From the NCBI GenBank assembly GCA_963921825.1, contig OY997589.1:78786523-78850522 (forward strand): a stretch of DNA of 64,000 bases, written 5' to 3'. Position 1 is the stretch's first letter; each line of letters begins with the position of its first letter. A model generated the notes under the pieces. That model made no database searches and was not told the origin of the DNA. It worked only from the letters and a program-made list of their open reading frames with translations. Source of the stretch: Erodium maritimum. Lineage: Eukaryota > Streptophyta > Magnoliopsida > Geraniales > Geraniaceae. Positions 1 through 11,906 of this stretch are shown in pieces. The position numbers and the translations under genes were made by a program.

Positions 1-85
1 ACAACAAGTGGATGGTCAGTGGAGGGTTTTGAGGTCGATTGTGATCTCTTCACAATAAGTCAGAGCTGATAAGGAAGGAGATGAA

Positions 86-1375
86 GTGGTGGGAGACACC
101 TCGGAATCTCTTGGTTATGCTTTGAAGAAAACAGAAAACAGTCTTACAAACGGTTGGAGCACCCATAGTCGTGGGCGAGAAGCCGCTGGCGAGGAGAAAC
201 CGCCGGCGAGGAGGAGGCAGGGAGCTGGCGAGGAGGAGGCGAGGAGCGCTGGCCACGAACTTCTCACTGGCAGATCACGCCGGCGAGATGAGAGGGGTTA
301 TCCCCAAAAATCTTTTTTGTCCAATAAAAAAGCTCTTGGTCAATGCTATTTTGTTTGAAAAATAAAACACATCTATATTATCCAAAAAATATCTACACGT
401 CCAATAGAAGAACCTTGATCGTCATTGTTTATGTTAAAAAACGATCACCATAACTACAACATTTATGTTTAAACCTACCCTAAACCCTTATATAAATCCA
501 CCCTCACAAACTAAAATTCACAAACTCTCTACTATTCATCCTTCTCATAATGTATCGTCCCGACCCACATCCTTCTTTGTTCGTCATCATGGCCAACCTA
601 CCCGAGGATATGGAAATCGATTCTATGTTGGATGACATGCTCGAAGACTGTCTGTCCGCCGAGGAGATGTTAGACGACGCTTTGGTGGATTCTCCACCAC
701 GGAAGCGCAAATACATTCGACGTGACCGGGTAGCCGCAAACGAACGGTTAATGAATGACTACTTCAACACCCACCATGTGTACACCGAGGTGCAGTTTCG
801 GCGTCGGTTAGAATGCCAAAGTCTGTGTTCCTCCGTATCGTACATGCATTGGAGCAGCACGATGGTTACTTCAAGCAAAGGTTAGATGCATTGGGTCAAG
901 TTTCATTGTCTCCTTATCAGAAATGTACTGCCGCCATTAGGCAGTTATGTTACGGAATTGCAGCTGATGCGTTGGACGAGTACTTGAAGATAGCTTAAGT
1001 CCAAGAAGCGTGCAGGAAGGATGTGGAACGAGCTTTCGGCATACTACAAGCTCGGTTTCACATTATCAAACAACCGAGCCGGTTGTGGGCTCCCAAGTCT
1101 ATCGGTTTGGTCATGAATGCGTGCATTATACTGCACAATATAATAGTTGAGGCTGAACGTCATACGTACGACGGGTATCGTGAACAAACAGAAGAAAGTA
1201 GTCCAAGTCAACCACATATTGCACGAGGAGGCTTCGTCCCGACCAATGTCATACTTGGAAACACTGAGAGGATGCAAAATGAACGTATGCATTACCGTTT
1301 GAAGGACGATCTTGTCGAACATCTCTGGAATAAACCGTGTAGTGGCGACCACCCACCTATGGTCGTGTAGTTATG
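86..1375 (+). pseudogene. Decayed PIF/Harbinger transposase (HARBI1/ALP1-like nuclease)
   Basis: Three coding pieces on one strand add up to a Harbinger-type DDE transposase. They are an acidic N-terminal part (550-about 815), a shifted piece (813-998, with PKSVFLRIVHAL and YGIAADALDEY) and a C-terminal part (1023-1370, with VERAFGILQARF and ACIILHNIIVE). The E of VERAFG is the expected last catalytic acid. A stop after 998, followed within 30 bases by the C-terminal block, means the middle with the two catalytic aspartates has been deleted. A frameshift lies near 815. A TATAAA-type box at 489-496 precedes the first ATG (550), and a second ATG at 590 is possible. The GC-rich stretch 154-300 resembles the left end of the other Harbinger element (4738 on), so 154 may be near a terminus. 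The protein cannot be active. Confidence 0.8.
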
Positions 1376-1915
1376 GAGGACCATTAGGATCTTCATGTTC
1401 CGTTGGAGTAAACCGTGTAGTGGCGGGGGCGTCAAGCACCCTCGCCTTGCCGAATGAATACGAAATGGTCCAGTGAGGGGTTGACCAGCACCACCACCCC
1501 ACTGGACGTAATATAGCATAAGTTCCACCAAGAGCTGGTATGGTACTCTCTTACTTTCTCGGAGGTCAGCAATCTCGTATTTTGAACCCAAAATTTATCA
1601 TTAAAGGGAGGACGACACACGCTGGCATCCCGTGGGAGTATTCAGTCCGCCACGATACTTTTTCAAAAACGGATCCGCTCTACCCTAGCTTCCAGTCTAG
1701 ATTTACAGTATCGGTGTCATAAAACGCTACCGTAATATCCCTTTCTGAACATCTCAGTGAAGCGGTTCGTTGCCTTGAGCTATTTTATTTTGTGTTGCGA
1801 TCTACTACTGTTAGGTTTATGCTTTCAGTACTTTTATTTTAGTGGTTGATGGTTTTTCTGTTTTTCATTATTATTCATCTATAATATTCAATCGTTTCCT
1901 TATAGAAAAAAACAA
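1376..1915 (+). repeat. Unidentified poly(A)-ended repeat, copy 1
   Basis: This stretch starts with a 22-base near-duplicate of 1325-1346 (again at 1404-1425) and ends in an A-rich tail (1905-1920). The block at about 1495-1680 is clearly related to 27137-27300: CACTGGACGTA and GTTCCACCAAG are shared, with similar spacing afterwards. No open frame covers it. In one frame both copies read LDV(I/V), stop, H-x-FHQ. I do not recognise the family. The A-rich end suggests a retrotransposed sequence; a 3'-truncated retroelement or another captured sequence is possible. Confidence 0.5.
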
Positions 1916-2258
1916 ACAAACTAAATACTAGAGTCTGAATGGTCTTATTTCTTTACCTTGGACGTATGTACTTGTAGACTTAGAGAGGATGAAAAAGGAC
2001 AGAACAAAACAAGCGCTAAAACATCTCAATAATAACCTCTTCTGATTCTCAATCAAGCAGAGAAAGCCATAGTTTCTTATGCCTATAAGCTATTAATCAT
2101 ACAAACACAGATGAAACAAATACTAAACATATTGAAAAAGAAGGACAAACCCCAAATTCTCCCCACACATATATCGTATTTTTTACTGTACGCTGATAAT
2201 CAGTATCACGGTGTCATCTCCACACCCTGTAATTGAGTTCTCACTATTCTGGTGTTCA
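1916..2258. other. 3' flank of the membrane-protein gene
   Basis: AT-rich sequence downstream of the stop codon at 2259. On the minus strand it should contain the 3' UTR and poly(A) site of that gene. I saw no other gene, repeat or structured element here. Confidence 0.4.
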
Positions 2259-3669
2259 TCACAAAAGCTTCCATTCTGTGGCATCAAGGAAAATTGATCA
2301 GGAATTTCCAAGTTAATAGAAGGAGATGGTGGCAAAGTAAATGATTGAACAAAGACAAGAATCAATAAATCAACGGCTCTTTCTGGAGTTACTATGCTGC
2401 ACGTATTAAACACAAATAATCAAGCACCATACTTTGCCCATACAGCATTATGATGTGATGAGGTCATGCAATTAGTAAGTCACTGTGCTCGTTTAGGGTG
2501 CAATGATTTGAAAAAAATGTCATTGAACTTATCCGTGATTGAATAAACAAACAACCCGCCATGTAGAAGTTCAAAAATGATCTTTCGGATCTTCAGGGAA
2601 GTCCTTGAAGACCTAAACAGAGCTTGTTAATTGTTATGTAAGGGAGAGGTTCAAACGAAAAGATGCTAAAAGTACTCATATTCATGGACGCTGATAAGAT
2701 AAGATCTTTCCATTCAGCATTACCGGTGGCCTTCAAGTCAAGAGCAAGGTTCACAGATAAGATTCTTGTCTATACAAAAAGCCAATAACATTATTCTGAA
2801 TTCGTATCTTCTAAGTGTTAAAGGTCCAAACTAAGGAACAGTTCACAGAAAAGTACACGGTTTATGAAATACAAATCCTACAATTCATGTAAAAAAATCA
2901 GGTGCATAAATGGTTTGATACTCACAATGAAGGTCTCAGGCTACAAATTCATCACCTAATGTAAATAGGACTACATAAGCAATAGATACAACATTGCATC
3001 TTCTAATCAGATCAGTCTGAGGTCTGTAACTTCGGTTACCTCTCACGAATCATAACGCTGTGTAAATGTAAATCAGAAATTACATATTTGTGTTTTGAAA
3101 CTTCATTTATATTTTAAGTTCATTGCAATTAGATGGTGTTTAACGACTAATTTAACAACAATTAATCCTATCTAGCTTATACTCTGCACAAAATCTGCAT
3201 AATTAATTCCAAATCCAATATAAAACCCATAAGAAAAAGAACAAAACCCATCAAAATTATCAGAGAAATGATAATTTTTGACCAGATTCTTACCGGGAAC
3301 ACCCTTCCGATGCGTCGACGGCGCGGTGGCAGAGCAGATAATGGATCGGCCCAACATCGAGAGGGTCGTGACGATCCCGGCCACATAGAACACCATCACC
3401 AATCCGAGAACCCAAGGCATCAATATGAACCCTATAAAGAAGGTCACCGATCCGCAGAGCATAAGGGTCAACGAAACCCCAAGCAGCAGCGAAGCGAACC
3501 CCGCCGGCGTGATCTGCGTCGCCGGCCGTCTCGGAGGCGACACCGCCTGAGGAATCGGGTGGTGGTCAGAAAACGGGACCGGCGTCGGAGGAGATCGGAG
3601 GAGGTTGAGGACAAGAGCCGAGAGCTCGTACAACACCCTAGAGTGCTCATCTTGTTGCCTTCTCATCAT
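2259..3669 (-). CDS. Conserved two-helix plant membrane protein, two exons
   Basis: Exon 1 is 3294-3669 (376 nt) and ends CCCG/GTAAGA. The intron is 2276-3293 (1018 bp) and ends CACAG. Exon 2 contributes 17 coding bases, 2259-2275, and gives the end E-W-K-L-L-stop. The spliced product is 130 residues. It has a basic N-terminus (MMRRQQ), a proline-rich stretch at 27-50, and two hydrophobic helices at about 57-81 and 85-105 joined by FILMPW, then a short polar tail. This matches a small uncharacterised membrane-protein family conserved in land plants that typically ends WKLL; function is unknown. Reading through the donor would add an unrelated 40-residue tail, so the splice is preferred. The gene stands alone between two Harbinger remnants. 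The second Met of MM could also be the start. Confidence 0.8.
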
Positions 3670-4041
3670 TTTTTTCTCGGGAAAATGTTAGAAAATCGCC
3701 AATGAATTTGGGAGATGTAGTAAACAGAAATCGCAGAGTACGAGGCAAATGGATAGACTCAGAGAGCTATATCTACAAGGTTATTTGATTGGAGGGACTG
3801 TTCAAAACTTATGTCATGGAATCACAAGTGGGAAATCCTGATAGGCAAAAGGGGGCTGTGTGTCTGTTTGTTTCTCGGGAAAATTTCAGAGCGAAGAATT
3901 GAAAACGCGTAGGTGGGATGTGTTGCCGATAGAGAACAAAGGTATCTCTGACCTGGGTTTTCTGCAGCTGAGAACTTAATCCGTAAACTTTACTTTTGCG
4001 GGAAAATGTCTGTTTGGATAGAGAGAAAAGGAGGATTTTCT

Positions 4042-4056
4042 GGTCATATATAATAA
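4042..4056 (-). promoter_or_regulatory. Probable TATA box of the membrane-protein gene
   Basis: On the minus strand the sequence reads ATTATATATGA, about 380 bases upstream of the ATG at 3669. This leaves a 5' UTR of roughly 340-350 bases. A G-box core CACGTG lies further upstream at 4309-4314. The box is inferred from composition and position only. Confidence 0.4.
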
Positions 4057-4737
4057 AGAAATAATGAGTTTTTTAATATATTTCTTAATCATAAAAAAAT
4101 TGCTGTTGTGTGAACTGATTTGGGCGCTTTATCTACAGACAATTATTAAGAAAGAGATAAAGCGAAGAGCTTTGGGGCCGAGATGTCGGGCCCACGAGAC
4201 ATTGATGGACGTGCACGACACGCGCTAATTAAAAGAGTGAACGTGAGGCTGGTGATGATTGGGTGGGCCCGGGTGACGTGGGACCTTATCCCCTACGGAT
4301 ATGATAGCCACGTGTTGCTTTGCTCACTCCTCTTTGGTGCGTGGTCCATGTGGTTTCACAAAGCCATAGCAACTTGTACATTAAATTACACTTTTGTCAT
4401 AAGAAAAAATTGGTTACAGTACAAAAGAAAAAATTGGTTATATAATGACATGTCATACATAATAGGTTAACTTTTGTCACACGGAAGAGTCTACTTGCAT
4501 TTATATTTATGGGGTGTTCTAATTGTACTGGAAAAATACATTGACAATGAAATCAAGTGGGATCGATATTGATGGCAAGAGATGTACGATAAAGTGGTGC
4601 AATTCGGGTGTTCAACAAGAAAGACCGAAGTTTTTTAAATGAGAGCTTATTTGTGATGCTCCAATCGACGATTAACGAAAAAAAATCAACTTTGTAGTTG
4701 CTCTTCTCGTTCCAAACATGATGTTATTATTTTCTTA
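4057..4737. other. Intergenic stretch upstream of the membrane-protein gene
   Basis: It contains the likely promoter of the minus-strand gene with a CACGTG core (4309-4314), a direct repeat AGAAAAAATTGGTTA (about 4403 and 4428), and a block at about 4695-4733 that recurs at 6052-6090. No coding region was found. Confidence 0.4.
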
Positions 4738-6000
4738 GAGCATCCGCAGTCGTTGGCGGGGAGGCGTTGGCAGAGAGAAAACGTCGGCGAGGAGCTGGCT
4801 GGAAGCTGGCGGGGAAGCTAGTCGTTAAGGTTGTCGCTGACACTCCTCGCTGGCGATGTTTGACCGGGTTGCCTTGGTCGCCGCGCCGGCCGTTGGCTGC
4901 TGACGCGCTGGCGACACGTGTCCCTGTGCTGGCAACCAACAATTTTTTTTTACTTTCCCCCTACAAATATCAACCCATCTTTTTCATTTTTCACCAACAC
5001 TTCATCCTCTCTTCTCTCTTTTCTCCCTTTTATTTCACATTTCTATTACAATGTCGTTCGATCTCAACGAGTGGGGACACATGGTTAGGTCGTTGCAGAA
5101 CGACCCGATGACGCAAGAGTTTTTTCCACCAAACCTTCCATCCGATCCAACAATCGATGCATCTCCAACGCTTAATGAACCCGCCGGCGTGGTTCCACCG
5201 AAATCTAGAGGGAAGCGATGTTTGTGGACCGCCGAAGAGGACGAGCGGTTAGTTCGAGCGTGGATGCACCATTCGTACGGCTCAATTCACGGGAATCAGA
5301 AACATAATCTGAAGTACTGGGCGACCATCGCTGAAGAACTTGCTAGTACGCGTGGACCGGATGATCCGTTAAGGACACATAAGCAGTGCAAAGACCACTG
5401 AGGTCAAGTCAATACGAGAGTGACGCGCTTCCAGGGGATGTTTGTCAAGAACTACAGGGACCACCAGAGCGGCCGTTCCGATGATGAAATCATGTCATTG
5501 ACTGAGCAGCAGTACGAGCAGGTGAATGGACATCCATTCACATGGAAAAATTGGTGGAACCTAGTGAAAGACCAACACAAGTGGAATTCAAAATATTTTG
5601 CAGTCGAGGAGCTCGAGGAAGTCTACGGAGGGACACCGTGTACTCAGTTCGATGTCGAGGAGTCTAGTGATTCAGGCAAGCGCACTCGTGAAGACACGAC
5701 GTTGGAAGACAGTCAGCAGACGACGGGTGCTAATACGGAATGTCAAACGTCGTACAAGCGGCCTATGGGTCAGAAGGCTGCCAAGGCTGCGAGGCTCAGA
5801 GCTTAAAACCCTGTAGCCTCTAAGAAAGAGATTGTCAAGAGTGTTCAATATGCCCATTTAACGGCCAAAGAAGCAAGCAACACTAGGGAAAGAGAAATCG
5901 TCGTGCAGCTGAAGCTCAAGGCATTCGATCAGTGGGTGATCGAGGAAGCAAAGGACACGTCGACCAGGACACGTCGATCAGTATGTAATGAGGCTTAGAT
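4738..6000 (+). pseudogene. PIF/Harbinger partner ORF: Myb/SANT-like, NAM-associated protein, broken
   Basis: The first ORF starts at 5051 (MSFDLNEW) and has RGKRCLWTAEEDERLVRAW at residues 55-73. That is the Myb/SANT-like start found in the DNA-binding partner protein of Harbinger transposons. It hits a stop at 5402. The same frame resumes from 5420 (FQGMFVKNYRDH) to 5806, with the NAM-associated C-terminal region (GHPFTWKNWW, PMGQKAAKAAR). A third piece continues, frame-disrupted, to about 5990. In known elements this protein helps the transposase bind the ends. The left end is probably GAGCATCCGCAG at 4738, just after a TTA (4735-4737) that could be the usual 3-bp target duplication. No right end or transposase follows, so this is a fragment. 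It could be the other half of the element at 86-1375, but the membrane-protein gene lies between them. Confidence 0.72.
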
Positions 6001-6210
6001 TGTCTAAATTTATGTAAGAAATTAACTCAGTTAACTACTATATCTAATACTGATAGTTATTCTTCTCGTTCCATACATAGTGTTACACCTTGAGGTTATC
6101 TAATTCAATACAGAAAACATGAAATCGGGCTTGAACCTACCTAAGCTTATTTAAGAAATCAACTCAATTAACCACTCTATCTAAAACTTAGTCCAACTAA
6201 CTTACTCATC
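6001..6210 (-). repeat. tRNA-derived SINE-like repeat
   Basis: On the minus strand TAGAGTGGTTAATTGAG (A-box-like) is followed 42 bases later by GGTTCAAGCCCGATT (B-box-like). This is the spacing of a tRNA-type internal promoter. The rest does not fold as a tRNA. Part of it (6009-6050) repeats at about 6148-6190, and the stretch around 6052-6090 recurs at about 4695-4733. A SINE or SINE fragment is the simplest reading. Confidence 0.4.
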
Positions 6211-6739
6211 TCACACAATCCCTAACATGATTACCCATGTAAGTAAGAAGAAACCCTATCAAGATTAATAACCTCATTCATATCAAATATGTTGTTCTTA
6301 TATCTCATTTCTCCTTCTCGTCCTCCCTCTCCCATGTTCTTGTAGTGCTCTTCTCTTCTTAACATTTCTTGTTATTTATTCTCCCTTTTAGTATTAACGG
6401 TCTTGGATTTCATGGCCGTCATCGTCGATTGGGTTATAGAGGTATTTTACCCATCGTCGTCTCCCTCTTTTGTCTATACTTTGTCGTCGTAGGGAGTTAT
6501 TACCGTTCTCCACTAGATTTGGTTGTTTTCGTATAGATCTTGGCGCTTGTACTCCAAAATGTCTTGGAATCAATCGACCTTGTTATAATCGATAACCGAT
6601 TGGTGAAACCATCAGTGAAAAGTTAGGACTCTACGTCCTTCTAGGGTCGAGGTTGATGTCAAAACACTGTAATCAACAAGTTCAACTCAATGTTCCTTGA
6701 CCATGCTCTAAACCCTACTCTCATTTAAGCAGCATCCAC
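6211..6739. other. Pyrimidine-rich non-coding stretch
   Basis: CT-rich DNA without a supported gene. From about 6300 it resembles the CT-rich leaders of the GC-rich repeat that follows and may be an older part of it. Confidence 0.3.
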
Positions 6740-7709
6740 CATTCCTTCACCCCATCACCGGTGACGGTTATGGGCTTCGGCCTCGGGCATTGCCCATGAC
6801 AGTCTCCTTCCCCCTCTCCATCCCTTTTCTTTCCTCTCCACCTTTTCTTCTCCCATTTCTCTCCCTTCTTTTTTCGCTCCTCGGTTTAATTTTGCTTCGA
6901 TCTGCTACCGTGGCTCGCCGAAGCAGTTCCTCCCGGTGCTGTGGAGGTCCCGACCTGGTGGTGGAGATCGGAAGCTACTTTCATTTTCAGATCTGAAGTC
7001 TGAAGTTGGCGGAAGCTCTAGGACCAGTAGTGGCTCACCGGTCGATGTTTCGCTCGTGGTCATGGCTCGTCAGTCAAGTTTCTTCCTTCGCTCTATCCGT
7101 CGTTGTTTGCTTTTGTCGTCGAAAAACTCGGCTCCAAATCAGTATGTTTGGGCTCGCTATAGCCTGGTCGTGCCTCCTTTAGTGCCTGGGTCTGGTTCAC
7201 CAGAGTGAGTACTCGTCAGATCTCGCAAGGTTCCGTCCGGGCTGCGGAGGTCGCGAGCTGGTCATGACTTCCACACCACAGATATGGAGGATGAATATTC
7301 ATTCCCATCAGAAGCTTCAGCACAAATTTGGTTCTTCAGATCCTCAGGTCGGATGCTCAGAGTGTTGTTGGGTTTCTCAATTGAGGGTTCTTTGGTGCTA
7401 CTCGCGGTTTCCTGGGTCGTCGGCCAATTATGAAGGCTTGCTCTATTTTCTGCCCTGGGTGGTAGGAGTCTTGGTCTTGTTTCATTACTTTGGTTGTAGT
7501 CTTAGCAACACGTCATGGCCGTGGTGGAGTTCTAGAAGTCCGTACCTTGGTGGTGTGGTCATATAAGAGGGATTTTCGGATTATTAGGTCCTCGTCGGTG
7601 TCGGGTTTTGATGGTTCTAAACAGGTGTGGCCTTTGGTGGGATGTTACACTTATATGCTTGCTTTGGTGTCAGTTCTGTTCGTATTCCGGTTGGCCCGTT
7701 CTTAGTATC
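6740..7709 (+). repeat. GC-rich non-coding retroelement-like repeat, copy 1
   Basis: It starts with GGTGACGGTTATGGGC and a long CT-rich tract (6800-6890), then GT-rich DNA rich in CGG and TCG without a credible ORF. The same plan is seen at 23990-25905, on the minus strand at 28300-29640, and at 34079-35126. The right side is cut by the SIRE-like LTR at 7710. The layout suggests a non-autonomous L1-type family, but no coding domain is left to prove it. Confidence 0.4.
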
Positions 7710-8744
7710 TGTTGCTACATTTGTATTGGATACATTTGAGTCAAGCTAATATGTTATTGAATATGTCAACATACATCATTGTGGAACCGGTATAGAGCTA
7801 ATCGAAGATGTCAACACAGAATGGCATTAACATGATAGTGGATGACAGTACACGCGTGGAGAATTTATTGAAGATATCCATTGCGCGCCCATCATTATCT
7901 GGTGAAGATATGTTTCCTTTACTTGTAGGTACTCATCATTAAAGTTCTACTTGTATTAGAAAACAAGATGATTTACTTTCCAAAATCTGAAGATATATAC
8001 GCTATTCGTATAGATCAAGTTTGGGAAGTTATGTTGAACAAGAAAAGAAGAGATTCAGCATAATCATGACTCTGAAGTCACATAACCCTAGGAGGTGTGT
8101 GTTCTGAAGCGAGACAGAAATATATATATATATATATAGTGAAAACCTCAGAAGTTATGGTTGATTGCAATTGCCAATATCTATTGATCATCTGTGTCTA
8201 GTTAGTCTGTTGTCGTGCATTCTCTTGTGTTCACGAGTTCAGTAGTCTTGAGTGTGTTGGACTAGCGTATCAAGAGACTGAATGAATTGAAGCAAAGTGA
8301 ATGCGGCTAAAGCTCACTCCTTATCTCATAACTGAACAGAAAATGAAGTGATGCAGTTGTGATTGAAGAGTCACAATTTCACAACCACAGAGAGATCCAA
8401 GACCGAAGGGCTTGAAGAGTGTGACTGAGCGAGGAGCTCAGATTTAGGGGGAGCCCATCAATATGTTTGTCGCTTTGTAATAATGACACAAGTCTGATCT
8501 AGATGGTCTGAGAAACTTGTATGTTGATTATTATACTACAGTGAAAATCATTCCATTGGCAAAGTTTCCCCAAATGTAGGTATGTTGTACTGAACTGGGT
8601 AACCAATGTATGTGTCTTCATGTGTGCTTGATATTTCTTTTTTTATTGATGCTTTCTCGTTTCTGAAATATCAAGATGTCAGACAATAAGTCATAACATC
8701 ATAACTGACATATTATGTACAAGTTGCACTTGATCATAATTACA
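7710..8744 (+). repeat. Left LTR of the SIRE-like element (1035 bp)
   Basis: It begins TGTTGCTACAT and ends AATTACA, immediately before ATTGGTATCAAAGC. It shares with the right LTR the TGTTGCTACAT start, the block around CACTGGCA/CATTGGCA...GTAGGTATG.TGTAC, and the ATGTCAG...CATAACAT end. It contains a (TA)n run near 8111-8130. The promoter is not obvious. Confidence 0.8.
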
Positions 8745-8815
8745 ATTGGTATCAAAGCATGTTACTTAATCTAATAGTGTGATCCTGAATAGAAGACAAT
8801 TATGTAAGTGCATCA

Positions 8816-9402
8816 TGGAAAGATCAAGGGAAGGAGGCTTTATTACTCGTCCTTCAATGCTGGATGGAACCAATTATGCCCACTAAAAAGCCAAAATGAG
8901 TGCTTTTCTAATGTCCTTGGATGGTAAGTCTTGGAAATCTGTAATTCATGGGTGAAATCCTCCACAAACAACAACTGAAGAAGGAAAGCCTTCGATTATC
9001 AAATCAGAGAAGGATTAGAATATTGTTGAAGATGCTAAAGCACTAAGAAATTCACGAGCTGTTAATGCAATCTTTAATGGAGTTGACCATAATGTATTTA
9101 AGCTTATCAAGACATGTGCCTCTACAAAGGAAGCCTGGGAGATATTAGCTACAACCTATGAAGGAACTACTAAAGTTAGAGATCAAAAACTGCAATATCT
9201 CACTACAAATTTCGAAGCACTGACCATGAAAGATAATGAAACTATTAGTTGATTGCACGTGCAAATTAGAGATTTGGCAAACGAAACATATGCTCCTAGG
9301 AAACCTATGTCAAATGAAGATCTGGTCAGAAAGACTATGAGAACTGTAAACTCCATGTTCAGGATGAGTGGTGTGATTCTCAAGGGAGAAGAATTATGAT
9401 CG
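8816..9402 (+). pseudogene. SIRE-like gag N-terminal region, copy 1
   Basis: It starts MERSREGG and reads PSMLDGTNYAH then a stop where copy 2 has YSYWKAKM. The Gag_pre/UBN2-type signature continues (KLQYLTT, ETIS, MRTVNS) with several stops. It ends directly before copy 2 at 9409, which repeats the same start. The two copies form a head-to-tail duplication of about 590 bases in one element. Confidence 0.7.
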
Positions 9403-9408
9403 TGCAAA

Positions 9409-10380
9409 ATGGAAAGCTCAAAAGATGGAAGTTCTATTAATCGTCCACTCATGCTTGATGGAACAAATTACAGTTACTGGAAAGCCAAGATGAGTGCTTT
9501 CCTGAAATCTATGGTTGCTAGATCATGGAAGTCTGTGGTTCATGGATGGATACCTCCTCAAACCACTGATGAGGAAGGAAAGCATGTTGTTCCCAAACCA
9601 TAGAAGGATTGGAACACTACTGAAGATGACGATTCTATAGGAAAATTTTGTCCTCTGAACGCTATCTTCAATGGTGTTGATCTAAATGCGTTCGAATTAA
9701 TCAACATGTGTACGAATGTTAGGGAAGCTTGAGAGATATTGGGAATATCTTTTGAAGGAACCACCAAAGTAAGAGACCAGAGATTACAATATCTCACTAC
9801 AAAATTTGAGGCTCTGAATATGAGGGATGATGAGACCATCACACAATTTCATGTTCATCTTAGAGACATTGTCAATGAATCGTTCTCTCTTGGAAAAACA
9901 ATGTCAGATGAAATGCTAGTCAGGAAAACTCTGAGAACTGTCAATTCAAGATTCAAAATGAAGATAACTGCCATAGAACAGATGCATGAATTAAGCTCTC
10001 TCAGATTGGATGACTTAATGGGGTCGCTCATGACATTTGAATTGTCTCTTCAAGGTATGGACACGAAGCTCAAAGGGATGGCACTTCAAAACTCTATACA
10101 AAAACTCAAGGACAAATAGAGTCAATCGATAAGAGAGATATGGAGAAACCTATGACTATAATTGTGAAGACACTAATGAAACATCTCTTACAGGTTCTTG
10201 GAAATTCTCGTCGTCAAGATGATTGTCAGGATGTCCCCAACATCTCTCATGAGAGGAGACAACCAGTCTCAAAGAGAGAGTGTTTGATCAATTGGAAAAA
10301 GGAAAAGGGATTCGACGCTATGACTATGAGGGGCTTGGCCACATTAAATGGGAATACCCAACATATCTAAAGAAGGGGTT
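9409..10380 (+). pseudogene. SIRE-like gag, copy 2
   Basis: It starts MESSKDGSS, with LMLDGTNYSYWKAKMSAFLK at about residues 13-32, the typical start of Copia gag. A stop falls at 9601, and coding continues at 9739-10119 (QRLQYLTTKFEALNM, TLRTVNSRFKM, SLRLDDLMGSL). Downstream, around 10310-10365, is the place of the zinc knuckle: the spacing and G-x-G-H-I are kept, but the three cysteines read R, Y and Y. The L1-like insert begins soon after. Gag normally packages the RNA; this copy cannot bind zinc here. Confidence 0.7.
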
Positions 10381-11906
10381 AAACAGGTTCATCTATAACG
10401 ATTATACTCTTTTTGTTGCTTTCGCGCGAAGAAGAATAGAACTTGAAGCGATCCCGGACGTTGATCATGGCGTGACCGGAAAACAGAGTGTATGCTCTGT
10501 TTCTTATTCCTAGAAACAGAGCCCGGTTTCAGAAGTTACGGTCGTTGAGGACAGATCAGTTGGGATTCCGGTGGAGCCTTCTGATATTCCTCCAACGAAA
10601 ACTGACAGGGAGGGGTCGTTTCTTCGTCGGGAAAATTTCGGGCTTTTGAATTCCGGCGATATCGCTACAAAATATTATGCATATTTGTTAGCGATTTCCA
10701 AATCAAAGTCGCGATTTTCTTTGCATATTTCAGCAGCAAATCATGGTGAGGATTCTGTTGTTGCGGCTGTAGATCTTTCAGGAAATGACGTTGATTCAGG
10801 CGAAGATTCACGGTCCAGTCGACAGGTCAGGCCGACCCAAGTTGCAAGGGATATTGCAGATTCAATTTGTCTTTCCCTTGGGTCTGGGTCCGGGCCTGAT
10901 CCCATGTCCCAGTTAATGTCACCGATTCAGTCCACTGGTTCGGATATGATGGTTTATGAAGCGGATTCAACTCCACAACATGTGGTATGATACTGTTGTG
11001 GACATGAAGGGTAGTCCATGGAGGGAGGCTCTTCTTCAACCTCCGATTCTTAGTTATGTTACAAATCGACGTGGTCGTCCAAAGAAGGGACAAGCAAAGA
11101 AAATTGTTCCTCCATCTGTAACTTATCAGACAAGAGCTAAAAATTCTGCTGTTAAAGGTTCGGGAAGCTTTAACGTTGACATTGTTAAGAAGGATAGCTC
11201 GGGTGAATGGAGTCACTGTAAAAAAAGTTGGTAGAAAGGCCGTTGACTTTGTATCTCTGGCACTCGACCAGTCCAATTCTCATTTTGAAGAGGACATCGA
11301 GGATAATGAGGAGAAGGACTTGTCACGCCCCAATTTCAGTAAACCGAACTCGGGACGCGAACGTTTAAAATAAGAAAACACTTTGAAACCATTTCCATTA
11401 AAATACTTTACAATACCAGATTAGTTCAACAAAATAATATTTACAGCTTAAAATACGTCCCAACAAGTGGACAAAAGTACAAGGTATCCGTCACTAGACT
11501 CAAAAGACAAAACCCGGACTCCGCTCCTAGCTCCACAAGCTTCGAGAGCTCACCTAGTCCTTCCCACGAACAGTACCTGCAGGAAAAGCAGCTAGGGGTG
11601 AGCGTTCGCTCACCACCACGGATAACAGACTGACTACGGCATAAATAGCAGACAATGCCGGTAACACCAATAACGACTCAAGACACACACATACACGACC
11701 AAAGTACTTTCCTCAACCGACTCAACACTCGGATACGTTATGTAGACCCCACACTACGATCGACGACCTCCTCCAAGACGCGACTGACCACACAAAACCA
11801 AACAAGATCACAAATGATCGCAAACCGGCTGCTCAGTAACCAAACTCTGTATCTCGCCCTTTACCGATCATAGACGTGGTCAGGCGGTCGACCTGTCGCG
11901 CAACTT

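Noticed and set aside
3268..3705. 145-codon plus-strand frame, Arg-rich
   Set aside because: It is the complement of exon 1 of the membrane-protein gene, and its composition follows from that exon.
6050..6200. tRNA gene
   Set aside because: A- and B-box-like motifs exist, but no acceptor stem or cloverleaf can be drawn; SINE-like is the better reading.
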